From Zunongwangia sp. ESRF-bin46 (GTDB lineage Bacteria; Bacteroidota; Bacteroidia; Flavobacteriales; Flavobacteriaceae), in contig NTLF01000017.1 of assembly GCA_002631855.1 (NCBI GenBank), forward strand, positions 186,001 to 250,000: 64,000 bases of DNA. The letters run 5' to 3'. Made by a program: the position numbers and the translations under genes. Shown here piece by piece: positions 44,228-53,156 of the stretch (the stretch's first letter is position 1; the number at the start of each line of letters is the position of its first letter). The notes beneath the pieces were generated by a model that worked only from the letters and a program-made list of their open reading frames with translations, was not told the origin of the DNA and ran no database searches.

Positions 44228-46651
44228 ATGTATAAATTAACCCAACTAATTCTATTTTTCCTAGCTATTACAGGTGCTACGGCACAAACAGCAAATATTG
44301 AAGGAACTGTTACAGACGCAAATGACACACCACTTTTAGGTGTAAATGTATTTGTGAAAAATTCTCAAAAAGGAGCACAAACCGATACGAATGGGCATTT
44401 TAAAATTAATAATATTTCTGAAGGAACTCATACAGTTTACTTTTCTTATGTAGGATTTAAAAATCAAGAAGTAACTGTTACCCTTACTCAAAATGAAACC
44501 AAAGAACTTCCTTCAATCACTATGTACGAAGGAAATGAAATTTTACAAGAAGTAGTGGTTAATGGGGAACGCCGAAATAAATTTTCCCGTAAAAAAACAG
44601 CTTATGTTTCAAAATTGCCTCTGCAAGATCTTGAGAACTCACAAGTATATAGTACAATCACAACCGATTTATTAAAATCACAAGTAACAACCAATTTTGA
44701 AGATGCCCTTAAAAATGCAACAGGTATTGAAAAACTGTGGACTTCTACAGGACGTGGTGGTGACGGTGCTGGGTATTACTCATTGAGAGGGTTTTCGGTT
44801 CAACCACAATTGGTAAATGGTGTGCCCGGAATTACAAACGGGACGATTAATGCAGCCAATATCGAACGTATTGAAGTGATAAAAGGGCCTTCTGCCACGC
44901 TATTTGGTAGTACCGTAACATCCTATGGCGGATTGATTAATGTGGTTACTAAAAAGCCATATATTGGTTTTGGTGGGGAAGTTTCATTTACATCAGGAAC
45001 GTATGGTTTAAATATGCTTTCTGCCGACTTAAATACGCCGTTGGACAAAGAAAATAATGTTTACTTTCGTTTAAACACTTCATATTCTACCGAAGACAGT
45101 TTTCAAGACGCAGGTTTCAGGAAATCATTTTTTGTAGCCCCTTCCCTATCCTATAAAGTAAACAACCGCTTATCGTTCTCTTTCTACGCTGAAATTACAC
45201 AAGCTGAACAAACAAACCCAACATTCTTATTTTTAAATCGTTCAGCACCATCAAGAGCTCGAAACCTAGACGAACTTAACTATAATAATAAATTATCATT
45301 TACAAGTAACGCCTTAACGCTTACAAATCCTTCCGCTAACTATCGTGTGGAAATGGATTATAAATTGTCCGATACGTGGCAATCACAAACCATTCTTTCA
45401 AAAAGTAGCACGTCAACAGATGGGTATTACTCATATTTGTTCGACTACGGAATTTTAGAAGGAACCACGTTTAGCCGTTTAATCAGCAAACAAAATTCAC
45501 GCACCAACACAACTGATATTCAGCAAAATTTTGTGGGAGATTTCAAAATAGGAAACCTTAGAAACCGCGTGGTTGCAGGTGTTGACTATTTTAATTCAAC
45601 TGTAACAGATAATAGTACTGGCTATGCTTTCTACGGAAATGTTCGTGCAAACGGTGAAACCATCAGCGATAACCCGTTTACTGAAGAAGTTGAAGAAGGT
45701 TCATTCCCACTAACGACATCTGGGGTTGATGCGGCTTTAGCATCGCAATCTGTGAACAACATTAAGTCCAAAACACACGTATACAGTGCCTATGTGTCAG
45801 ATGTTTTAAACATTACACCTACCTTATCTGCTATGGCTGGCGTTCGTTTTGATGTCTTTGATAATGAAGGTGATTTAAGTAATCCAGATGATGATTACGA
45901 TCAAAGCACCTTCTCACCAAAGTTTGGATTGTTGTATCAGCCTATTAAAGATGTTATTTCAGTATTTGCTAATTACCAAAATGGTTTTACAAACGTAGCC
46001 CCAGCTTTGGTTGGCGATCCACAAGATGGTGATCAAAACTTAAAGTCTTTTGACCCTGAACAGGCAAATCAATTAGAGGTTGGTGTTAAAACCAATTTCT
46101 TCAAAAACCGATTGAATGCTACGATTAGCTATTATGATATTAATGTAACCGATAAAGTAATTACCGATCCAGCATCACCTTTTAATAAAATTCAAGGTGG
46201 TGAAGTAGAAAGCAAAGGTTTTGAAATTGAAGTAAATGCCAACCCTGTTCGGGGGTTGAATATCAAAGCTGGTTTCAGTAATAATGATAGTGAAATTGTT
46301 AAAAATGACAACCCCATTTTATTAGGAACACGTCCTGTAGAGGCTGGTCCTGAAACCTTATACAACCTATGGGCAAATTATGAGTTTCAAGAAGGGGCTT
46401 TAGATGGCTTCGGGCTTGGAGCCGGATTTAATGGTGCCAGTGAACGTGTAACTATTAACTATGGCCCTGCCGGTCAGTTTGTATTACCTGAATATACAGT
46501 GGCTAATGCATCTGTTTTTTATCAGGCCAATAAATACCGCATCGGGTTAAAACTAAACAACGTTTTCAATAAAGAATACTATAAAGGGTGGACTACCATT
46601 ACACCGCAAACCCCACGTGCATTATATGCGAATTTCACCTATAAATTTTAA
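44228..46651 (+). CDS. TonB-dependent siderophore receptor
   Basis: 807 residues. A signal peptide (cut near residue 20, ATAQ), a carboxypeptidase-like regulatory domain (about 22-110, NIEGTVTDANDTPLLGVNVF), a plug (about 130-240, with SLRGFSVQPQLVNGVPG and GPSATLFGS), and a 22-strand barrel ending in ALYANFTYKF with the C-terminal Phe. The plug is that of the FhuE/FoxA-like siderophore group. It imports a ferric siderophore with TonB energy across the outer membrane. It is the first gene of the uptake locus, controlled by the promoter and paired operators directly upstream. Confidence 0.9.
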   Translation: MYKLTQLILFFLAITGATAQTANIEGTVTDANDTPLLGVNVFVKNSQKGAQTDTNGHFKINNISEGTHTVYFSYVGFKNQEVTVTLTQNETKELPSITMYEGNEILQEVVVNGERRNKFSRKKTAYVSKLPLQDLENSQVYSTITTDLLKSQVTTNFEDALKNATGIEKLWTSTGRGGDGAGYYSLRGFSVQPQLVNGVPGITNGTINAANIERIEVIKGPSATLFGSTVTSYGGLINVVTKKPYIGFGGEVSFTSGTYGLNMLSADLNTPLDKENNVYFRLNTSYSTEDSFQDAGFRKSFFVAPSLSYKVNNRLSFSFYAEITQAEQTNPTFLFLNRSAPSRARNLDELNYNNKLSFTSNALTLTNPSANYRVEMDYKLSDTWQSQTILSKSSTSTDGYYSYLFDYGILEGTTFSRLISKQNSRTNTTDIQQNFVGDFKIGNLRNRVVAGVDYFNSTVTDNSTGYAFYGNVRANGETISDNPFTEEVEEGSFPLTTSGVDAALASQSVNNIKSKTHVYSAYVSDVLNITPTLSAMAGVRFDVFDNEGDLSNPDDDYDQSTFSPKFGLLYQPIKDVISVFANYQNGFTNVAPALVGDPQDGDQNLKSFDPEQANQLEVGVKTNFFKNRLNATISYYDINVTDKVITDPASPFNKIQGGEVESKGFEIEVNANPVRGLNIKAGFSNNDSEIVKNDNPILLGTRPVEAGPETLYNLWANYEFQEGALDGFGLGAGFNGASERVTINYGPAGQFVLPEYTVANASVFYQANKYRIGLKLNNVFNKEYYKGWTTITPQTPRALYANFTYKF

Positions 46652-46693
46652 AAGTATAACCATTGAATAATTGATTGATTTTTTGTTAAGTGA

Positions 46694-46727
46694 CAATAAC
46701 CCTGCAATGGTTCAGGGTTATTGCTTT
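46694..46727 (+). terminator. Terminator or attenuator after the receptor gene
   Basis: CAATAACCCTG-CAATGGTT-CAGGGTTATTG: a perfect 11-bp stem with an 8-base loop, then a T run, 42 bases after the receptor stop and 13 before the next start. Partial read-through would lower expression of the downstream genes. Confidence 0.75.
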
Positions 46728-46739
46728 TAAATAAACCAA

Positions 46740-47081
46740 ATGATAACTGTAACGATTTTACTTACTATTTTAGGTTTTTATATGCTGCTTTTAACGTCAA
46801 AAAGAGCCGCAATACTTAAAACTATTCCTGAAAGAAAATTAGCTGTAAACAATAAGCAAGTTTTTAATATTTCAGGGGTACTTCTTTTAATAATAGCTTT
46901 TGTTGTACTTTCTATAGTTTGGGGAATTGGTGCTGGTATTATTTCAGAGTTTATAATTCTCTCTATCGTAGCAAGTCTTGCCGTAATTATTGTTCCGTTG
47001 CAGGTTGTCAATTACAAACAGATGACTCTCATTTTTATTCTTTCATTCATTTTTGAACTATACCTAACCTATGCCAGCTAA
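46740..47081 (+). CDS. Small membrane protein of the siderophore locus (DUF3325-like)
   Basis: 113 residues, four hydrophobic helices, with a positive loop SKRAAILKTIPERKL near the start. Placement beside a DUF3649-like and a PepSY gene follows the order of the iron-siderophore reductase loci, where DUF3325 occupies this position. Sequence likeness to DUF3325 is weak. The next gene starts 11 bases before its stop, so translation is coupled. Confidence 0.6.
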   Translation: MITVTILLTILGFYMLLLTSKRAAILKTIPERKLAVNNKQVFNISGVLLLIIAFVVLSIVWGIGAGIISEFIILSIVASLAVIIVPLQVVNYKQMTLIFILSFIFELYLTYAS

Positions 47082-47373
47082 TAAAAAATACTTAACAACC
47101 TCTTCTTGGCAACGCTTTGCTAAAATTTCAGCAGGAATTGTTGGCGGATATATTATTTCAGCCTTGTTACATATAGCATTGGCATATTGGTTACCCAATC
47201 CGGAAATGGTTTTAATTACTTCGGTGTACACACTTTATATATTGTGGGTTGCGATTATAATTATGTCCTTTTTAGCTAAGAATGGGTGGAAATTATGGGC
47301 TCTTTATTTAGCTATTATTATTGTTTTGAGTGTTTTGATTTACTTCGGAAAAGCATATAACCCTATTAATTAA
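47071..47373 (+). CDS. DUF3649-like membrane protein of the siderophore locus
   Basis: 100 residues, three membrane helices. The opening SSWQRFAKISAGIVGGYIIS and the WVAIIIMSFLAKNGWKLWAL pattern agree with DUF3649 iron-uptake factors, which accompany PepSY reductases. It overlaps the preceding gene by 11 bases and ends 5 bases before the PepSY gene. Role: probably part of the inner-membrane iron release machinery. Confidence 0.7.
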   Translation: MPANKKYLTTSSWQRFAKISAGIVGGYIISALLHIALAYWLPNPEMVLITSVYTLYILWVAIIIMSFLAKNGWKLWALYLAIIIVLSVLIYFGKAYNPIN

Positions 47374-47378
47374 GCAGT

Positions 47379-49433
47379 ATGAGCAAACGGAATTACAACG
47401 TATTTTTTCACACCCATACGGTTAGCGGAATCGTTATAAGCGTTGCCTTATATATAATTTTCTTTGCCGGGGCTTTTGCGCTAATCAAAGATGAAATAAC
47501 AGCTTGGGAAAGGGGTGATCCTGTTCGTATGGAACAAGCTGAAAAGGTTGATTACAATCGGGTTGTTGATAGCATTAAAGCGCAAGGTTTTAATCTCTAC
47601 GGAAGGGATATTAGAATGATTGCCCCAGATGCTAAACAGCAGTTATACGTATTGTTAAGCAAATCGCAAGACACCACAATTGTTAATGATGATAACAAGA
47701 AGTATTACTTTTTCTTAGACGCTGTAGATTACAGTCATTCAGAATATTATGACTTTTATAGTATTGGCGAATTAATTTACAGACTTCACTTTTTTAGTCA
47801 AGTCCCTGTTATTGGTATTTACATTGCCGGGTTTATTGCACTCTTCTTTTTGTTTGCTATTGTAACGGGTGTAATTGTGCATTGGAAAAAAATTATTCAG
47901 AATTTTTACACCTTTAGACCTAAAAAGAAATTAAAGACCATTTGGACCGATGCGCACACCGTTTTAGGTATGATTGGTCTTCCCTTTCAATTTGTATTTG
48001 CTGTAACCAGTTGCTTTTTGTGTCTTTCAGCATTAGTATTACTGCCCGCCAATTTTGTATACAATAACGACCAAGACAAAACAATTGCAGAACTGCGCCC
48101 CATGGCGAAGACCTACGAGCTAGAAAAAGAGAAGTTTACAAACATTCCAGACTTGAATGTTTTTATGGATAAAACGCTTAGCAAGTGGGAAAAATTCACG
48201 CCTGCTCAAGTGTATATTCGTAATTATGGTGCCGTTAACATGAAATTTCAGGTGGACGGTTTATTAGATCCGGACAATAAATTTTTAGGAAACGGACGTA
48301 CTGTTTATGATGTAGCTTCTGGAGAGTTAATTTCAGAAAAAAATCCGTACGACAATGATTATTTGGAAGATGTAGAGTTAACGGTTCGTAGGCTACACTT
48401 TGGTGATTTTGGCGGATTACCGTTGAAGTTTATTTATTTCGTTTTGGCTTTAATTACCTGTTTTGTAATTATTTCAGGGGTATTAATATGGTTGGAAGCC
48501 CGACATAAAAAAAATGTCCCCATTGAGCAGAAGTTATTTAACCGAAAAGTAGGACACATCTATTTGGCTATTTGCTTGAGTATGTATCCTGTTACCGCTT
48601 TCTCTTTTATTATTGCGAAGTTACTTCCAAGATCGATGGATGCTTCTCGGGAATCTATTTTATACGCTGTTTACTTTTTAGGCTGGATAGCTGTTGCTGC
48701 TGCATTCCGCTTTATGCGAGATAATTATAAAACAAATAAATACACCTTATTGTCAGGAAGTGTATTAGGCTTTTTAATCCCGGTAGTAAACGGTATTACT
48801 TCCGGAAATTGGATATGGAAAACCTTTGCTGAAGGTCAATATGAAATTTTCTGCGTCGATCTTTTCTGGATTCTCATGAGCATCGTTTCATTATGGGTTG
48901 TGCTTAAATTAAAACGACCCGTTACCAATATTGATCATTCTGAATTAATCCAAGAACGAAATCAACAACTAAAACAAACGGTTACCACATCAACTAAAAC
49001 AACAAGTAAATTAAAATTTATGAGAACAAAAACAGCAATGCTATGGTTATTCTTAGCTATCGGATTTATAGTACATCATATTTACGGTTTATTTAGCGTC
49101 TATTATAATGAAACGGTTATGATTGAAGGCGCTACTGGCGATGTACCAATTAATCATCACTTATGGCGTGTAGGATTGGAAGGGTTAGCTTTACTTTTCT
49201 TCTTACTTACTTTTGAAGTTAAAAAATCATGGTTTCGATGGACTTCCTTCTGTTGGGCGTTAGTTGTAGGTTTATTTAATGTCTACCATTTTGTAGCATC
49301 GCTATTTTATGAAGTTTCTAATATTTCCGAACTGCTCATTTTAGCGATGATGGTACTAGCCAATATATTTCTTGCTAAAAGTATCCTTAGTTGGAACAAA
49401 GAAGAGGTTAGGCAACAAGTTCAAAATGAATAA
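47379..49433 (+). CDS. PepSY-domain ferric-siderophore reductase-like membrane protein
   Basis: 684 residues with the PepSY_TM layout (PF03929): an N-terminal helix HTVSGIVISVALYIIFFAGA, a periplasmic PepSY segment, two to three more helices with conserved His (HTVLGMIGLPFQF, HFGDFGGLPLKF), and five further helices at the C-terminus, including RMxLL-like SFCWALVVGLFNVYHFVA. FoxB, a member of this family, binds haem and reduces ferric siderophores; the same job fits here, releasing iron at the periplasmic face. It belongs to the receptor operon; an orphan exbD gene follows. Confidence 0.8.
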   Translation: MSKRNYNVFFHTHTVSGIVISVALYIIFFAGAFALIKDEITAWERGDPVRMEQAEKVDYNRVVDSIKAQGFNLYGRDIRMIAPDAKQQLYVLLSKSQDTTIVNDDNKKYYFFLDAVDYSHSEYYDFYSIGELIYRLHFFSQVPVIGIYIAGFIALFFLFAIVTGVIVHWKKIIQNFYTFRPKKKLKTIWTDAHTVLGMIGLPFQFVFAVTSCFLCLSALVLLPANFVYNNDQDKTIAELRPMAKTYELEKEKFTNIPDLNVFMDKTLSKWEKFTPAQVYIRNYGAVNMKFQVDGLLDPDNKFLGNGRTVYDVASGELISEKNPYDNDYLEDVELTVRRLHFGDFGGLPLKFIYFVLALITCFVIISGVLIWLEARHKKNVPIEQKLFNRKVGHIYLAICLSMYPVTAFSFIIAKLLPRSMDASRESILYAVYFLGWIAVAAAFRFMRDNYKTNKYTLLSGSVLGFLIPVVNGITSGNWIWKTFAEGQYEIFCVDLFWILMSIVSLWVVLKLKRPVTNIDHSELIQERNQQLKQTVTTSTKTTSKLKFMRTKTAMLWLFLAIGFIVHHIYGLFSVYYNETVMIEGATGDVPINHHLWRVGLEGLALLFFLLTFEVKKSWFRWTSFCWALVVGLFNVYHFVASLFYEVSNISELLILAMMVLANIFLAKSILSWNKEEVRQQVQNE

Positions 49434-49527
49434 TTTTCTTTCTGAAATAAGCACCTTTAGAGTTCTATAAACAGTCTGGCACTTTTTTTGAAGTTTTCTC
49501 ATTACTAACACATTAAATCCATCAGTT

Positions 49528-50085
49528 ATGAGACATTCAAACAAAGTGCCTGAAGTAAATGCAGGAAGCATGGCCGACATTGCTTTCCTATTATTAATTT
49601 TCTTTTTGGTTTCCACAACCATTCCAAATGATAAAGGAATTGTTCGTAAAATACCTGAACCGTGCCCACCCGGACAAAAATGTGATACTGAAATTAACGA
49701 ACGAAATCTCTTGAGCATTAATATAAATAAAGAAGGTGAGCTACTTGTAAATGAAGGGGTTACACCCTATAAAGATTTAAAAGAAATCATTAAAGATTTT
49801 ATAGACAATAATGGTGATGCTACTTGTGATTACTGCAATGGAAATAAGGTAGCGGCTGCATCTGATAATCCTAACAAAGCTTCTATTTCTATCAAAACAC
49901 ACCCAAAAACACCTTACAAGGCTTTTGTAACAGTACAAAATGAGCTAACGGCAGCATACCTTGAATTACGCAAACAATATACAGAATCTGTTTTGCAGAA
50001 AGACGCTGATAATCTTACTAAAGAAGAAATCAAACAAGTGCAACAAGCGTATCCTTTTCGTATCTCTGAAGCAGATATTCAATAA
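49528..50085 (+). CDS. exbD: ExbD/TolR-type energy transducer subunit, orphan
   Basis: 185 residues: a single membrane helix (about 17-37, ADIAFLLLIFFLVSTTIP with the conserved Asp) and a periplasmic domain with a Cys-containing insert PEPCPPGQKCDTEINE that is common in Bacteroidota ExbD. The usual neighbours exbB and tonB are not present in the window, so the energising partner must be encoded elsewhere. It lies 95 bases after the PepSY gene and serves presumably the receptor. Convergent with the MFS gene (4 bases between stops). Confidence 0.85.
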   Translation: MRHSNKVPEVNAGSMADIAFLLLIFFLVSTTIPNDKGIVRKIPEPCPPGQKCDTEINERNLLSININKEGELLVNEGVTPYKDLKEIIKDFIDNNGDATCDYCNGNKVAAASDNPNKASISIKTHPKTPYKAFVTVQNELTAAYLELRKQYTESVLQKDADNLTKEEIKQVQQAYPFRISEADIQ

Positions 50086-50089
50086 ATGG

Positions 50090-51352
50090 TTATTCTGAAA
50101 GTTCTTTTAAATCTTCTTCAAGATCAAGTTTTCTAAATTTTGGAAGTAGTGCGCCTGTTCCTACAACTGTAATTAGCGTCATACAACCACCAAAAACTAC
50201 AGCGGTGACCGTTCCCATTAATTTGGCTGTGACGCCACTTTCAAAAGCACCAAGTTCATTAGAAGAACCCACAAACATAGAGTTTACCGATGCTACGCGA
50301 CCTCGCATGGCATCAGGGGTTTTTAATTGAAGTATTGTTTGACGGATGATCATCGAAATTCCATCGGTCACGCCGCTCATAAATAAGGCGAAAACCGAAA
50401 GCCAGAACCAAGTTGAAAGTCCGAATACAATAATACAAAGTCCGAAACCGAAAATAGCAGCCAATAATTTCATACCCGCATTTTTATTAAGCGGAAAATA
50501 GGCCGATGTAAACATAATAATGGCAGCCCCTACTGCCGGTGCGGCTCGAAGAATTCCGAAGCCTTCAGAGCCTACGTGTAAAATATCTTGTGCGAAAATG
50601 GGAAGTAATGCCACGGCTCCACCAAACAATACGGCTATCATATCTAAGCTTAAGGCCCCAAGAATCACTTTATTATTAAATACAAATTTCAAACCTCCTT
50701 TTAAACTTTTCATCACCGGTTCACCGATGTTTGGGTTTAATACCGGCTTTTTAGGAATTTGAGATAAGCTGATTAACGCCAACAACGAAAGACCAAAAAT
50801 GAAACACATGGACCAATGCACTCCAATCCAGTGAATGGCAAATCCGCCAAGTGCCGGGCCTAAAACGGCTCCTACTTGCCAAACGGAACTACTCCAAGTA
50901 GCTGCGTTGGGATATACTTTCTTGGGGATTAATAATGAAAAAAGAGAAAAAATGGTTGGGCCTATAAAAGCGCGTACAATTCCTCCTAGAAAAACCAAAA
51001 AGTACACACAGTATAAAACGGTATTTGTTGTCAAACCACTAATTATCCGTGGCCAAGTGATTAAAAACAACCCTAAGCTGACAACAGAAAAACCTATAAT
51101 GCACTTGATGAGTAAGCTTTTCTTTTCTTTTTGGTCGACTACGTGACCTGCGAACAACGCCATAGAAACTGCTGGAATTACTTCCATTAGACCAATAATA
51201 CCTAATGAAAGCGGGTCTTTGGTAATGCTATAAACTTCCCATTCTATAACTACAAATTGCATGGTCCAAGCAAAGACCATCGCAAATCGAAGTAGTAAAA
51301 AAATATTGAATTCACGGTAGCGTAATGCTGCGTAAGGATCATTTTTAGGCAT
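50090..51352 (-). CDS. MFS transporter (EntS/MFS_3-like)
   Basis: 420 residues with 12 membrane helices. The N-terminus starts RYREFNIFLLLRFAMVFAWTMQF and there is the MFS A-like loop GHVVDQKEKKSLL. MFS_3 members export siderophores or drugs, and the neighbouring siderophore uptake genes make the first idea attractive, but the gene points the other way and could be unrelated. No substrate can be read. Confidence 0.8.
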   Translation of the reverse strand: MPKNDPYAALRYREFNIFLLLRFAMVFAWTMQFVVIEWEVYSITKDPLSLGIIGLMEVIPAVSMALFAGHVVDQKEKKSLLIKCIIGFSVVSLGLFLITWPRIISGLTTNTVLYCVYFLVFLGGIVRAFIGPTIFSLFSLLIPKKVYPNAATWSSSVWQVGAVLGPALGGFAIHWIGVHWSMCFIFGLSLLALISLSQIPKKPVLNPNIGEPVMKSLKGGLKFVFNNKVILGALSLDMIAVLFGGAVALLPIFAQDILHVGSEGFGILRAAPAVGAAIIMFTSAYFPLNKNAGMKLLAAIFGFGLCIIVFGLSTWFWLSVFALFMSGVTDGISMIIRQTILQLKTPDAMRGRVASVNSMFVGSSNELGAFESGVTAKLMGTVTAVVFGGCMTLITVVGTGALLPKFRKLDLEEDLKELSE

Positions 51353-51407
51353 AAAAGAAAATAAAGGTATTTCTGTCTTGCAAAATTACTATTCTTTTAG
51401 AAGCCTA

Positions 51408-52025
51408 TCACTTCATAAGGCTGAAAATAGCAATTCCGTAAATAGCAAAACGTGCAAACCTTAGTAAACCAAATAATAAGTAATTTCTAAATTTATAGTT
51501 TATGGTTCCTGCTGCCATACTAGTTATTGAGAAAGGGATAGGTAATAAAGCACCAACAACTATTAAGAAACCACCCCATTTACGAACGTTTTTAAGGTGT
51601 TTCTTCATGCGTACTTCAACATACTCATATACGGATGGAATTTGTAGTATCCACTTTCCTATAAAATAGCTTCCTATTCCGCCAAGGTATGATAGGCCTG
51701 CCAAAAAAGATAAATAAACAACAGGGTCGGACATTTTACTAGACCAGGCTATAAAAATTTCAGGTGGAATCAATCCCAATAGGGTTTCACTAGCAAAAAA
51801 GACCAATAAAACACTAATAGGTGGATAGGTTTCTGTAACGTGAGTGAAAAATTCGCTGAAATCTACTACCAACCAGTCTACTAAAAACAATACTCCTACA
51901 AATAAAAGTATAGGAATAATACTTTTTTTAAGGCTATTGCCCACAAAGGTATAAAACCCCGTGAGGCTATAATACTTATGCATTCGCTTTAAGCCGTTTT
52001 CTTTTTTCTGTTCTGTCTTTTCCAT
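51408..52025 (-). CDS. DedA/YqaA-like membrane protein (VTT domain)
   Basis: 205 residues with four to five membrane helices. The segment GFLIVVGALLPIPFSITSMAAG carries the G-x8-P-x-P-x-S pattern of the VTT domain, and GLIPPEIFIAWSSK an earlier re-entrant loop. Relatives are scramblases or flippases for undecaprenyl phosphate or phosphatidylethanolamine. An in-frame ATG 14 codons later (MHKYYSL) is also possible as start. Confidence 0.7.
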   Translation of the reverse strand: MEKTEQKKENGLKRMHKYYSLTGFYTFVGNSLKKSIIPILLFVGVLFLVDWLVVDFSEFFTHVTETYPPISVLLVFFASETLLGLIPPEIFIAWSSKMSDPVVYLSFLAGLSYLGGIGSYFIGKWILQIPSVYEYVEVRMKKHLKNVRKWGGFLIVVGALLPIPFSITSMAAGTINYKFRNYLLFGLLRFARFAIYGIAIFSLMK

Positions 52026-52291
52026 AAATCTTACTTCATAGGTAATATAATGCTTTCAATTTTAAAGGTTGCAAATATAATGCTAAAAACTGTTTGATAA
52101 TATAAAAAAAACTTAGGGTTATGGTTAAATTTTGTTAAACAAAAAGTTTCTCGTTGTCCCAATCGACAGGCAAAGTTTCCAAAATGGAAGTTAGGTCTGC
52201 AAAATTAATACATCAAATACTTTTAAAACTAAGCGTAACTACGTATTCCTTTTTTTTTAAGAATCTGTATCTTTAACCCTACAACTAACAA

Positions 52292-53149
52292 ATGCATCCA
52301 AAAAACAAACATAACAGTTCTTATAATTTTACTAATTTAAGTAAAACACACCCTGATTTGACATCCCATGTTTTTATGAATAGTTATGGGATTAAAACAA
52401 TAGATTTTTCTGACAAAGAAGCTGTTTTTCATTTAAATAAAGCCATATTAAAACGAGAGTATAGTGTTAACGACTGGCATATACCTGAAAATTACCTTTG
52501 CCCACCTATTCCTGGGAGGGTAGATTATATTCACCATTTACATGATTTGGTTTCAGAAAACAATACCAATTCTTCTATTACGGGGTTGGATATTGGTGTT
52601 GGAGCTAGTTGTATCTATCCTATTTTAGGATCTCGACTCTATAATTGGGATATGGTGGGTTGCGATATCCATGAAAATTCAGTGAAAGCAGCTATACTAA
52701 ATATTGAAGCTACCCCAGATTTAAAAAAGAAGATTCAAATTCGACATCAGAAAAATAACGCTAATATTTTTGAAGGGGTAATTAATGCAGGTGAACATTA
52801 TCAATTTTCGATGTGCAATCCCCCTTTTCATGCTTCAGAAGAAGAAGCTGTGAAGTTAGCGAACGCTAAAATGAGAAACCTTGGATATTCTGAAGTACAT
52901 ACTTCAAACTTTGGTGGCCAAGCGAATGAATTATGGTGCAATGGTGGGGAAAAACTTTTTATAAAAAGAATGGTTAAGCAAAGTGTTGATTTTAAAAATC
53001 AAGTTGAGTGGTTTACGTCTTTGGTTTCAAAAAGTGATAATCTTCCCAAGATACAGAAGTACCTTAAAAAGGTAAATGCTACACATAGAATAATTAACAT
53101 GTCGCTAGGAAATAAAAAATGTAGAATCGTTGCTTGGACGTTTCAGTAA
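52292..53149 (+). CDS. rlmF: RlmF: 23S rRNA adenine-1618 N6-methyltransferase
   Basis: 285 residues, a known complete length. Diagnostic features: MHPKNKHNSSYNF at the start, the SAM loop TGLDIGVGASCIYP, and the catalytic FSMCNPPFHAS (N-P-P-F). RlmF methylates A1618 in helix 58 of 23S rRNA before ribosome assembly. It is transcribed alone, convergent with the helicase gene 7 bases away. Confidence 0.95.
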   Translation: MHPKNKHNSSYNFTNLSKTHPDLTSHVFMNSYGIKTIDFSDKEAVFHLNKAILKREYSVNDWHIPENYLCPPIPGRVDYIHHLHDLVSENNTNSSITGLDIGVGASCIYPILGSRLYNWDMVGCDIHENSVKAAILNIEATPDLKKKIQIRHQKNNANIFEGVINAGEHYQFSMCNPPFHASEEEAVKLANAKMRNLGYSEVHTSNFGGQANELWCNGGEKLFIKRMVKQSVDFKNQVEWFTSLVSKSDNLPKIQKYLKKVNATHRIINMSLGNKKCRIVAWTFQ

Positions 53150-53156
53150 AGCTGAA

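Noticed and set aside
50090-51352. MFS transporter as the siderophore exporter of the uptake locus
   Set aside because: It is convergent with the locus, lacks the paired operators, and no siderophore biosynthesis gene is present; kept only as a possibility.
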